Assembly: GCA_016937725.1 (NCBI GenBank)
Contig: JAFGVZ010000133.1
Location: forward strand, 1 to 34,627
Direction of reading: 5' to 3'
Origin: Paracoccaceae bacterium
GTDB lineage: Bacteria > Pseudomonadota > Alphaproteobacteria > Rhodobacterales > Rhodobacteraceae
Length of the DNA: 34,627 nt
Each line of letters opens with the position of its first letter. Within the stretch, counting starts at the first letter, position 1. The position numbers and the translations under genes are program-made. Shown in pieces: positions 26,810 through 34,627 of the stretch. Under the pieces are notes generated by a model, which did no database searches, was not told where the DNA came from, and saw nothing but the letters and a program-made list of their open reading frames with translations.

Positions 26810-27781
26810 TCAACCTGCCATCCAAGGCAGCTTGTCCAGATCCACGTTGCCCCCCGTCACGATCACGCCGACACGTTTGCCGCGGAACACTTCGGGGTTC
26901 TTTATGATGGTCGCCAGCGGCACAGCGCAGGACGGTTCCATCACGATTTTCATGCGCGCCCAAGTCAGGCGCATCGCGTCGATGATTTCCTCTTCCGTCG
27001 CGGTCAGGATATCGGTCACATTGTTCGACACAAAATGCCACGTGTTTTCTTTCAGCGGCACTTTCAACCCATCGGCGATGGTATTGGGAGAATCGTCTGC
27101 AATGATATGTCCTGCCTTGAAGCTGCGATAGGCGTCGTCCGCCTGTTCGGGTTCTGCGGCATAGATCTCGACATGCGGCGCGATGTTGGACAGCGTCAGG
27201 CAGCAGCCCGACACCATGCCACCGCCGCCGATGGGCGCGATCACGGCATCCAGCCCCTCGACCTGTTCCATCAATTCGCGCGAGCAGGTGGCTTGGCCTG
27301 CGATCACGCGCGGGTCATTATAGGGATGCACGAAATCCGCCCCGGTGCGCGCCTGCACTTCGGCAAAGACCGCTTCGCGCGAGGTGGTCGACGGTTCGCA
27401 TTCGGTAATCGTGCCACCATAGCCGATCACAGCGTCTTTCTTGGCCTGCGGCGCGGTGCGCGGCATGACCACATGGCACGGAATGCCCCGACGCCCGGCC
27501 GCATAGCTGAGCGACAAGGCATGGTTGCCACTGGAATGGGTAGCAACGCCAAGGGCGGCTTCCTCATCGCTCAGGCCGAACACGGCGTTCGACGCGCCGC
27601 GCACCTTGAAGGCACCGGCTTTCTGGAAATTCTCGCATTTGAAGAACAGGTCTGCCCCGGTCAACTTGTTCATGAATTCCGAGGTCAGGATCGGTGTGCG
27701 ATGGATATAGGGCTTGATCCGTTCATGCGCGGCGATCACGTCATCGAATGTCGGAAGCGGTCTTTCGGCTTGGTCTTTCAT
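26810..27781 (-). CDS. bhcB: beta-hydroxyaspartate dehydratase (threonine/serine dehydratase family)
   Basis: 323 aa from ATG 27781 (GGGGGTG upstream); 'FKCENFQKAGAFKVRGASNAVF' PLP-lysine motif, 'SSGNHALSLSYAA', 'IGGGGMVSGCCLT'. Alternative GTG start at 27826. Confidence 0.92.
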   Translation of the reverse strand: MKDQAERPLPTFDDVIAAHERIKPYIHRTPILTSEFMNKLTGADLFFKCENFQKAGAFKVRGASNAVFGLSDEEAALGVATHSSGNHALSLSYAAGRRGIPCHVVMPRTAPQAKKDAVIGYGGTITECEPSTTSREAVFAEVQARTGADFVHPYNDPRVIAGQATCSRELMEQVEGLDAVIAPIGGGGMVSGCCLTLSNIAPHVEIYAAEPEQADDAYRSFKAGHIIADDSPNTIADGLKVPLKENTWHFVSNNVTDILTATEEEIIDAMRLTWARMKIVMEPSCAVPLATIIKNPEVFRGKRVGVIVTGGNVDLDKLPWMAG

Positions 27782-27802
27782 GTCACCCCCTGATGTTGCG
27801 AG

Positions 27803-27841
27803 GCCAGTGGTAGCAGGCGGTTTCACCTTGCCACCACTGGC
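27803..27841. other. Large imperfect hairpin in the bhcA-bhcB intergenic region
   Basis: 9-bp perfect outer stem GCCAGTGGT (27803-27811) / ACCACTGGC (27833-27841). Confidence 0.6.
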
Positions 27842-27850
27842 GATGTATCT

Positions 27851-29041
27851 TTAGGCAGCCTTGGCGATTGCTTCTGCGGTTGTGCCACGAAGATAGTCCT
27901 GCGCGGCGGCAACGCCACTGCCAAGCTTCACGGGCCAGCCCAGATCGGCCATACACATTTCGGCCGTGGCCAGACCTGCCAGCAGCATGGCATCTGTCAG
28001 GCTGCCCAGATGGCCAATACGGAACAGCTTACCCGAAACTTCGCCCAAGCCAACACCGAAGGCCACGCCGTATTTGCTGGCGGACAGCGTGACAAGGTCG
28101 GTGCCGTTGAAGCCTTCGGGGGCCATGACTGCGCTGACAGTGTCGGAATACAGCTCCGGCCGTGCGGCACAAAGCTTCAGCCCCCAACCGCCCGCAGCGC
28201 GGCGCGTCGCCTCTGCCAAGCGGTGATGACGGGCATAGACATTGTCCAAGCCTTCCGCTTTCAGCATGGCGATGCTGGCGGCCAGACCGTTGATCAGGCC
28301 GACGGGCGGCGTATAGGGGTAGCCCCCAGCCGCATAGCCTTTCAGCATATCGCCGAAATCGAAGAAAGTGCGCGGCAGTTTCGCGGTGTCGCGTGCCGCC
28401 AGCGCCTTGGGCGAGATTCCCAGAATGGCTAGGCCAGCAGGCAGCATGAACCCCTTTTGCGAGCCCGCGACCGCGATATCGACGCCCCAAGCGTCCATAT
28501 GAAACGGCATGGAGGCTATCGAGCTGACGCCATCGACCATGAACAGTGCCGGGTGACCAGCCTTGTCCATCGCGGCGCGCAGCGCGCCAATGTCAGAGCG
28601 CACGCCGGTTGCGGTCTCGTTGTGCGTGGCCAGAACGGCCTTGATGGAATGATCCTTGTCGGCAGCCAGCGCCGCGCCCATGGCGTCTGCCGGGCAGCCT
28701 TCGCCCCATGGGGCTTCGATGATCTGCACGTCCAGGCCATGACGTTGGCACAGGTCAATCCAGCGGTGGCTGAACATACCGTGGCGTGCGGCCAGAACCT
28801 TGTCACCCGGCGACAGCGTGTTGCTGATCGCGGCTTCCCAGCCACCCGTGCCGGTCGAGGGCAGGATGATCACCTCTCCCGCGCTCATGCCAAGCACTTC
28901 TTTCACACCCGCAACGGCGGGCTTGAACACCGCCGCGAAAGCAGGCGAACGGTGGTCGATTGTTGGCATGTCACAAGCCTTGCGCAGGCTTTCGGGCATG
29001 TTGGTCGGGCCGGGAATAAAAACCGGGTTTTGCAAGGACAT
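27851..29041 (-). CDS. bhcA: Aspartate-glyoxylate aminotransferase (class V, Ser/Ala-glyoxylate aminotransferase-like)
   Basis: 396 aa; 'NPVFIPGPTNMPESLRKACDMPTIDHRSPAFAAVF', 'VDGVSSIASMPFHMDAWGVDIAVAGSQKGFMLPAGLAILGIS' PLP-lysine motif. Confidence 0.92.
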   Translation of the reverse strand: MSLQNPVFIPGPTNMPESLRKACDMPTIDHRSPAFAAVFKPAVAGVKEVLGMSAGEVIILPSTGTGGWEAAISNTLSPGDKVLAARHGMFSHRWIDLCQRHGLDVQIIEAPWGEGCPADAMGAALAADKDHSIKAVLATHNETATGVRSDIGALRAAMDKAGHPALFMVDGVSSIASMPFHMDAWGVDIAVAGSQKGFMLPAGLAILGISPKALAARDTAKLPRTFFDFGDMLKGYAAGGYPYTPPVGLINGLAASIAMLKAEGLDNVYARHHRLAEATRRAAGGWGLKLCAARPELYSDTVSAVMAPEGFNGTDLVTLSASKYGVAFGVGLGEVSGKLFRIGHLGSLTDAMLLAGLATAEMCMADLGWPVKLGSGVAAAQDYLRGTTAEAIAKAA

Positions 29042-29087
29042 CTGATCCCCTCCATTTTGTTGAGGCTGTCATCACACCTTTACAGAC

Positions 29088-29110
29088 ATTTTTCAATTTT
29101 TTTGAAAAAT
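29088..29110. promoter_or_regulatory. Perfect palindrome ATTTTTCAA-TTTTT-TTGAAAAAT in bhcA-bhcR divergent region; candidate BhcR operator
   Basis: 9-bp perfect arms; sits between weak bhcA promoter hexamers (minus TTTCAA...17 nt...TGTAAA). Confidence 0.6.
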
Positions 29111-29121
29111 TATTGCCATAC

Positions 29122-29170
29122 GTGAAAAAAGCCGATTTTATGTTATCTATCAGTGGGTAAGGTTTTTCAC
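29122..29170. promoter_or_regulatory. Second inverted half-site pair GTGAAAAA-N33-TTTTTCAC
   Basis: Half-sites at 29122-29129 and 29163-29170 match the half-sites of the 29088-29110 palindrome (7 of 8 positions). Confidence 0.45.
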
Positions 29171-29210
29171 TCTGCTTTCTGCGCTGCGGCACTATGAAAA
29201 AAGGTGGACT

Positions 29211-30038
29211 ATGACACAAATTTCCCGGCGGGGGCGACCCCGCGCCTTCCAAGACAAGACCGCCCAAAACACCATTCAATCCTTGGATCGGGCCATGGCG
29301 ATTCTGGAACATTTGTCGCGCTCCGAAGGCATGACCTTGTCCAACCTTGCCACCGCCTGCGGGCAGTCCACAGCGACGGTCTACCGTGTGCTGGTTACGC
29401 TGCAACAGCGCGACATGGTCGATCTGGACCCGGCGGGACAGGTTTGGCATGTGGGGGTTGGGACGTTTCGGGCAGGCACATCTTTTCTGCGCCGCACCTC
29501 GCTTGTGGAACGCGCGCGCGCGCCCATGCAGGCGCTCATGCGCGACAGCGGCGAAACCGCCAATCTGGGTGTGGAACAAAAGGACGAGGTTCTGTTCCTG
29601 ACACAGGTCGAAACCCACCAAGCGATTCGCGCCTTCTTTCCCCCCGGCACCATCGGCCCCATGCATGTGTCGGGCATTGGCAAGGCGCTGCTGGCTTGGT
29701 TCGACGATGCGCGCGTGGTGCAGGTGGTCGAACGGCGCGGTTTGCAAGCCTTCACGCCCGCCTCGCTGACCACGCTTAGCGATCTGCGCGCCGATTGCGC
29801 CCAGACGCGGGCGCGCGGTTTCGCCTTTGACGATGAGGAACGCGCGATCGGCATGCGCTGCATCGCCGCGCCCATTTTCAACCCTTATGGCGAACCGGTC
29901 GCGGGTGTGTCTGTCTCTGGCCCGGCCTTTCGTCTGGACAAGGACAATTTGGACCGGATCGGCGCGCTTGTGGTGCAGACCGCCGCGCAAATCACAGCGG
30001 CAACAGGGGGTGTGGTGCCCGTGGCGAAAGCGGTTTGA
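29211..30038 (+). CDS. bhcR: IclR family transcriptional regulator
   Basis: 275 aa; HTH 'TIQSLDRAMAILEHLSRSEGMTLSNLATACGQSTATVYRVLVTLQQRDMV', IclR effector domain; divergent from bhcA. Confidence 0.92.
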   Translation: MTQISRRGRPRAFQDKTAQNTIQSLDRAMAILEHLSRSEGMTLSNLATACGQSTATVYRVLVTLQQRDMVDLDPAGQVWHVGVGTFRAGTSFLRRTSLVERARAPMQALMRDSGETANLGVEQKDEVLFLTQVETHQAIRAFFPPGTIGPMHVSGIGKALLAWFDDARVVQVVERRGLQAFTPASLTTLSDLRADCAQTRARGFAFDDEERAIGMRCIAAPIFNPYGEPVAGVSVSGPAFRLDKDNLDRIGALVVQTAAQITAATGGVVPVAKAV

Positions 30039-30120
30039 CATACCCGACTTTTTTTGTCATCTTTATTTCAGAGCCAGCCGCGAGGTCAGCCAACCCCGTT
30101 TCTGACCCATGAGAGATGCC

Positions 30121-30282
30121 ATGAACGCCTATACCCGCTTCGTTCCCGAAACCGAACCTTCCGCCCCCGTCCATGATGTCTACAGCCTGACACGCGGCGG
30201 CAATCTGGCGCAGATCGTGTTGGATGGGAAAACCTACCATTTGCGCATTACCCGCGCGGGCAAACTGATCCTGACGAAATGA
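30121..30282 (+). CDS. hemP: Hemin uptake protein HemP
   Basis: 53 aa MNAYTRFVPETEPSAPVHDVYSLTRGGNLAQIVLDGKTYHLRITRAGKLILTK; C-terminal 'G..Y.LRITR.GKLILTK' HemP signature; GAGAG upstream. Below ORF-track cutoff. Confidence 0.85.
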   Translation: MNAYTRFVPETEPSAPVHDVYSLTRGGNLAQIVLDGKTYHLRITRAGKLILTK

Positions 30283-30312
30283 AAACAGGGGCCAAACGGC
30301 CCCCGTTTTGCA
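30283..30312. terminator. Bidirectional terminator between hemP and aapP/bztD
   Basis: AAAACaGGGGCC-AAAC-GGCCCCcGTTTT, flanked by A-run on one side and T-run on the other. Confidence 0.85.
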
Positions 30313-30329
30313 TTTGAAAGACAGTAATA

Positions 30330-31124
30330 TCAGTGACCCAAAATCTGGCTCAGGAACAGCTTGGTGCGGTCCGATTGTGGGTTGTTGAAGAACTCTTTGG
30401 GTTCATTCTGCTCGACGATCTGGCCTTGATCCATGAAAATCACCCGGTTCGCCACCGCCTGCGCGAAGCCCATTTCATGCGTCACGCACAGCATGGTCAT
30501 GCCCTCTTCAGCAAGGCTGATCATGGTATCCAACACTTCTTTAATCATTTCCGGGTCCAACGCCGACGTGGGTTCATCGAACAACATGATGCGCGGCTTC
30601 ATGCACAGCGAGCGCGCAATCGCCACACGCTGCTGCTGCCCGCCCGACAATTGGCCGGGATACTTGTTCGCCTGTTCGGGGATCTTCACCTTTTCCAGAA
30701 AATGCATGGCCGTTTCCTCGGCCTCGCGCTTGGGAACCTTGCGCACCCAAATGGGCGCAAGGGTGCAGTTTTCCAGAATGGTCAGATGCGGGAACAGGTT
30801 GAAATGCTGGAACACCATCCCGACCTCTGACCGGACCTTGTCGATATTCTTCAGATCGCCCGTCAGCTCGGTGCCATCCACGATAATCTGGCCCGCCTGA
30901 TGCTCTTCCAGCCGGTTGATGCAGCGGATGAGCGTGGACTTGCCCGACCCGGAGGGGCCACAGATCACGATCCGTTCGCCCGCATAGACGGTCATGTTTA
31001 TATCGCGCAGCACGTGGAACGACCCATACCACTTGTTCATGCCGTTGATCTGGATCGCCAGCTCGTCACTGACCTGCATCTTGCTGGTGTCGATATTGCG
31101 TTCTGCGACAGCATTCTCTGACAT
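30330..31124 (-). CDS. aapP: Amino-acid ABC transporter ATP-binding protein (AapP/BztD type)
   Basis: 264 aa; Walker A '[18 protein letters not shown]', '[15 protein letters not shown]', Walker B '[14 protein letters not shown]'. Confidence 0.95.
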   Translation of the reverse strand: MSENAVAERNIDTSKMQVSDELAIQINGMNKWYGSFHVLRDINMTVYAGERIVICGPSGSGKSTLIRCINRLEEHQAGQIIVDGTELTGDLKNIDKVRSEVGMVFQHFNLFPHLTILENCTLAPIWVRKVPKREAEETAMHFLEKVKIPEQANKYPGQLSGGQQQRVAIARSLCMKPRIMLFDEPTSALDPEMIKEVLDTMISLAEEGMTMLCVTHEMGFAQAVANRVIFMDQGQIVEQNEPKEFFNNPQSDRTKLFLSQILGH

Positions 31125-31136
31125 TAGACAGATTCC

Positions 31137-32429
31137 TTACCTATGGTCGGTCTTCAGCTTGCGTTCCAGATACATGGAATAGCGCGACATGCTGAAGCAG
31201 AAGATGAAGAACAAGGCCCCGATGAATATGAACAATTCCCAGTAGATGCCGGTCCAAGCCGTGTCGGCGCGGATAGCATTCGACAGCCCAAGCGGGTCCA
31301 GAAGCCCGATGAACACCACCAGCGTGGTATCCTTGAAGAGCGAGATGAAGGTGTTCACGATGCCGGGGATCGAGATTTTCAGCGCCTGCGGCATGATGAT
31401 CAGGCGCTGTGCTTTCCAGTAATCCAGCCCCAGCGCATCCGCCGCCTCATATTGGCCCTTGGGAAGCGCCGCCAGACCGCCGCGAATGACCTCTGCCATA
31501 TAGGCGGCGGCGAAGAGCGTGACCATGATGATGACGCGCAGGATAAGGTCGAAATTCGTGCCCGGCGGCAGAAAATAGTTCAACAGCAGCGACGCGGTGA
31601 ACAGCAGCGTAATCAGCGGCACACCACGGATGAATTCGATGAACACCACGCAAACGGTTTTCACGAACAACATATCCGATTGCCGCCCAAGAGCCAGCAG
31701 GATGCCCAATGGAAGGGACAGCGAAATCCCCGTCACACCGATGGTCAGTGAAATCAGGAAACCGCCAAAGGCTTCTGAGCGCACGAATTCCAACCCGATG
31801 GGTGCGATGGAATACATCACCGCATCGAACGGACCGGCCAGCAAGAACCACCATGCAAGGGCTGCCGCAACCGCGCCAATTACGCTGACCAGTGCTGACA
31901 CTTTGGCCAACAAACGGAAAGCGATGTAGCCCGCCACAAAGCCCAAAAGCGCGGAAATCGGGAACCAGACCGACCCACCCCAAAGCAAGTGATAGCCAAT
32001 GAACGGGAACAACCCCGAGAAATACAGCATCTTGCGCGGCAATTCCGCAAACAGGATCGGTGCCAGCGCCACAAGCAGCAGCAAAAGCGCCAAAACCGGG
32101 CGCCAGTAATGCTCTGGCGGGTAGAAGCCGAACAAAAGCTGATGCCAACGATCGGTAATCACGGCAAAACAGGCACCCGGCGCACCGTCCAGAATTGCGC
32201 GGCATTCGCGCAGCGAATCGGCATTCCAGATGGAATTCAGCAGCCACGGCCCAATAGAGGACACGATGTAGACAACAACCGCCAATGCCAGCAAAGTCAG
32301 AATGCTGTTCAGAACCGACGAGAACAGGTTCTCGCGCAGCCATTTCACAATGCCGCGTTCGGTCACGGGGGGTTCTTGCTGCCCAAGCATGGTCTCGCGC
32401 ACATAGCTGATGGGTTTGGTATCACTCAT
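31137..32429 (-). CDS. aapM: Amino-acid ABC transporter permease (AapM/BztC type)
   Basis: 430 aa; polar amino-acid permease motif 'AEVIRGGLAALPKGQYEAADALGLDYWKAQRLIIMPQALKISIPGIVN'. Confidence 0.93.
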   Translation of the reverse strand: MSDTKPISYVRETMLGQQEPPVTERGIVKWLRENLFSSVLNSILTLLALAVVVYIVSSIGPWLLNSIWNADSLRECRAILDGAPGACFAVITDRWHQLLFGFYPPEHYWRPVLALLLLLVALAPILFAELPRKMLYFSGLFPFIGYHLLWGGSVWFPISALLGFVAGYIAFRLLAKVSALVSVIGAVAAALAWWFLLAGPFDAVMYSIAPIGLEFVRSEAFGGFLISLTIGVTGISLSLPLGILLALGRQSDMLFVKTVCVVFIEFIRGVPLITLLFTASLLLNYFLPPGTNFDLILRVIIMVTLFAAAYMAEVIRGGLAALPKGQYEAADALGLDYWKAQRLIIMPQALKISIPGIVNTFISLFKDTTLVVFIGLLDPLGLSNAIRADTAWTGIYWELFIFIGALFFIFCFSMSRYSMYLERKLKTDHR

Positions 32430-32430
32430 C

Positions 32431-33702
32431 TTACCGCTCCTTCAGCTTAACGCGATTGTTGTAGACATTCATCAAGCTGGAGATGGTCAAGCTGACAGCC
32501 AGATAGATGAGCATCATCAGCAGCATCCCTTCCAGCTCGCGCCCCGTCTGGTTGATGGTAATGCCCCCAAGGGTCGAGCGTAGGTCCATATAGCCCACGG
32601 CCAAACCGAGCGACGTGTTCTTGGTAATGTTCAGATATTGCGAAATCAGCGGCGGAATGATGACCCGCAGCGCTTGCGGCAAGATCACAAGGCGCATGGT
32701 CTTGCCCGGTTGCAGGCCGAGCGCGAAGGCGGCCTCAGATTGCCCGCGCGAAATGGCCAGAATGCCAGAGCGCACAATTTCTGCCACGAAGGCCCCGGTA
32801 TAAATGCCCAAGCCAAGCCACATCGCGATCAGCGAATTGCGCAAATGCGTGCCGCCCTGAAAGTTAAACCCGCGCAATTCCGGGTAGTCCAGATGCGCCC
32901 CAAAGAAGACGAACAGCAGGGCCACCGGACCAACCAGCACACCAATGCTTTTCCACCATGTTTTGGGGCGCTCGCCCGTGGCGTTCTGCACGGCAGTTGC
33001 GTGGGCCAGAATGCGCTTGTTGGCATATATACCAACGATAATGACCAAAAGCACCAACAGCCAGTTGATCGAGGGCGAGACAACGCCAAGGTCCAGATTG
33101 CCAAGTTCGTTGGTGAACTGGATTGCGGGTATGTAGACACCCCGGTTGGTCACCGCCACGGAATCACCCAGCAACATGCTTGCTGTGGCGTCATCCCCGC
33201 GAAAGGCATTGGGGGCGGGCATCGATTCCGACATGATCGCGCCGAAAATGATGATCCAGACCAGCGTCGGAATGTTGCGAAACAATTCCACATAGATCGT
33301 CATCAGCCGTGCCACGATCCAGTTCTTGGACAAGCGTAGCACCCCGGCGACAATGCCCAGAACCGTGGCAAGCGCACAGGCCAGAACCGCCAGAAGTGCG
33401 GTGTTCAGCAGCCCGACAAGCGCCGCGCGACCGTGGGTCATCTGGCTGTCATACTCGATCAGACGTTGGTTAATATCGTAACCCGCCGGGTTGCTGAGGA
33501 ATGAAAAACTGAAATCCCGGCCCAGCGCGCGCAGGTTATTGATCGTGTTGTCCACCAGCCACGCGATGCCCAGCATCAGCGCGAAAAGAAAAACAATCTG
33601 GATCGTGATAGACCGGTATCGCTGGTCATAAAGCAGCATGCTTAATGTGAATGCCGCTTTAGGAGCAGCCGACTGCATACGGCCATCGCTGGTGCTTGAC
33701 AT
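32431..33702 (-). CDS. aapQ: Amino-acid ABC transporter permease (AapQ/BztB type)
   Basis: 423 aa from MSSTSDGRMQSAAPKAAFTLSMLLYDQRYRSI; 'AEIVRSGILAISRGQSEAAFALGLQPGKTMRLVILPQALRVIIPPLISQYLN'. Confidence 0.93.
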   Translation of the reverse strand: MSSTSDGRMQSAAPKAAFTLSMLLYDQRYRSITIQIVFLFALMLGIAWLVDNTINNLRALGRDFSFSFLSNPAGYDINQRLIEYDSQMTHGRAALVGLLNTALLAVLACALATVLGIVAGVLRLSKNWIVARLMTIYVELFRNIPTLVWIIIFGAIMSESMPAPNAFRGDDATASMLLGDSVAVTNRGVYIPAIQFTNELGNLDLGVVSPSINWLLVLLVIIVGIYANKRILAHATAVQNATGERPKTWWKSIGVLVGPVALLFVFFGAHLDYPELRGFNFQGGTHLRNSLIAMWLGLGIYTGAFVAEIVRSGILAISRGQSEAAFALGLQPGKTMRLVILPQALRVIIPPLISQYLNITKNTSLGLAVGYMDLRSTLGGITINQTGRELEGMLLMMLIYLAVSLTISSLMNVYNNRVKLKER

Positions 33703-33769
33703 GAAACTCTCCTGTCGCTGCGAAAGGCAGCGTGTCGCCATGGGCGGTCAGGCAGGCAGTTGAAAAAAT

Positions 33770-33798
33770 GGACCGCGCCCAAATGGCGGGCGCGGTCC
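33770..33798 (-). terminator. Intrinsic terminator/attenuator between aapJ and aapQ
   Basis: 11-bp stem GGACCGCGCCC/GGGCGCGGTCC; minus-strand 3' tail ATTTTTT. Confidence 0.8.
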
Positions 33799-33811
33799 GA
33801 TCTGGTGTGGA

Positions 33812-34627
33812 TTAACGGAAGGGCGGGGCGTAGAGCAGGCCGCCTTGGGTCCACTGCGCGTTCAGGCCACGGGCCAGACCGATCGGGGTCTGTTCACCCA
33901 CATTGGCGGCAAACAGCTCGCCATAGTTGCCGCCCGCCGAAATGGCGCGCACGGCCCACTCGGTATCAAGACCGATCATCGCACCAAGGTCACCCTCAGC
34001 ACCCAGCAAACGGTTGATTTCCGGGTTATCGGTGCCAGCCTTCAGCTCTTCGATATTGGCGGACGTGACGCCAAGCTCTTCAGCAGCGATCAGCGCGTTC
34101 AGCGTCCAACGCACAATGTCGCCCCACTGGTCATCGCCATGGCGCACAACCGGCCCAAGCGGCTCTTTCGAGACGATCTCGGGCAGAATTGCATGCGCAC
34201 CCGGCTCTGGGAACGACGCGCGCACAGCAGCCAATGCCGAAGCGTCGGTCGTGTAAACGTCACATGCGCCTGCCAGATACTGCTGCTGCGCTTCTGCGTT
34301 GCTCTCCACCGGAACCGGTTCGTAGGACATACCGTTCACGCGGAAGAAATCTGCAAGGTTCAGTTCGGTGGTGGTGCCGGTTTCGATGCAGACGGTCGCG
34401 CCGTCCAACTCGGTTGCCGAGCCAACACCCAATTCACGCGGAACCATGAAGCCCTGACCGTCATAGTAGGTCACACCCACGAAGGTAAGCTGAAGGTCGG
34501 TATCGCGCGAATAGGTCCAGGTGGTGTTGCGCGACAGCATGTCGATCTCGCTCGACGCCAGTGCCGAAAAACGGGTCTGGCTGGTCAGCGGAACAAAGCT
34601 GACGGCCATCGGATCGCTCAGCACAGC
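33812..34627 (-). CDS. aapJ: Amino-acid ABC transporter substrate-binding protein (AapJ/BztA type), N-terminus cut by window edge
   Basis: Open to window end; '...SDPMAVSFVPLTSQTRFSALASSEIDMLSRNTTWTYSRDTDLQLTFVGVTYYDGQGFMV'. The listed start at 34624 is an internal GTG codon. Confidence 0.93.
   Translation of the reverse strand, partial: AVLSDPMAVSFVPLTSQTRFSALASSEIDMLSRNTTWTYSRDTDLQLTFVGVTYYDGQGFMVPRELGVGSATELDGATVCIETGTTTELNLADFFRVNGMSYEPVPVESNAEAQQQYLAGACDVYTTDASALAAVRASFPEPGAHAILPEIVSKEPLGPVVRHGDDQWGDIVRWTLNALIAAEELGVTSANIEELKAGTDNPEINRLLGAEGDLGAMIGLDTEWAVRAISAGGNYGELFAANVGEQTPIGLARGLNAQWTQGGLLYAPPFR

Noticed and set aside
29511-29522. GCGCGCGCGC run inside bhcR
   Set aside because: Short CG alternation within a coding region (Glu-Arg-Ala-Arg-Ala-Pro); expected in GC-rich codon usage.
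1-34627. Mobile element, prophage, CRISPR, toxin-antitoxin or defence system
   Set aside because: No transposase, integrase, phage, Cas, repeat-spacer array, TA pair or defence-domain signature was recognised; gene content is housekeeping, transport and metabolism.

Overview
Window of about 34.6 kb from a GC-rich alphaproteobacterial chromosome, Rhodobacteraceae-like by gene content. No tRNA, rRNA, CRISPR or transposase was recognised. Gene order: a TakP-like TRAP transporter (dctPQM, - strand, partial); trhO; pncA-pncB; a DUF465 small protein; an AsmA-family protein; an SDR + SAF-domain dehydrogenase pair; ridA with a divergent HTH/WYL regulator; a YcgN-type Cys-cluster protein; a hypothetical/P1-peptidase/DMT-exporter block; an Mrp Na+/H+ antiporter operon with a long A/B-type first subunit; a GT20 gene that reads as glucosylglycerol-phosphate synthase (not OtsA) with an overlapping HAD phosphatase; a cold-shock gene; a GAPDH-like gene; a complete beta-hydroxyaspartate cycle cluster (bhcABCD with divergent IclR-type bhcR); an orphan hemP missed by the ORF track; and an Aap/Bzt-type amino-acid ABC transporter (partial). 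The main metabolic system is the BHAC locus, already known from Paracoccus. The newer-looking signals are: a four-half-site TTTTTCAM/KTGAAAAA operator candidate in the bhcA-bhcR gap; a dispersed palindrome family (GGCYCCGG-MTCARGT-CCGGRGCS) placed inside operons; a putative GTGCCA-N5-TGGCAC operator at the ridA/WYL divergence; a split HAD + GgpS glucosylglycerol module; and an uncharacterised SDR/SAF-dehydrogenase pair. All assignments come from reading the sequence and remembered family motifs; no database search was run.
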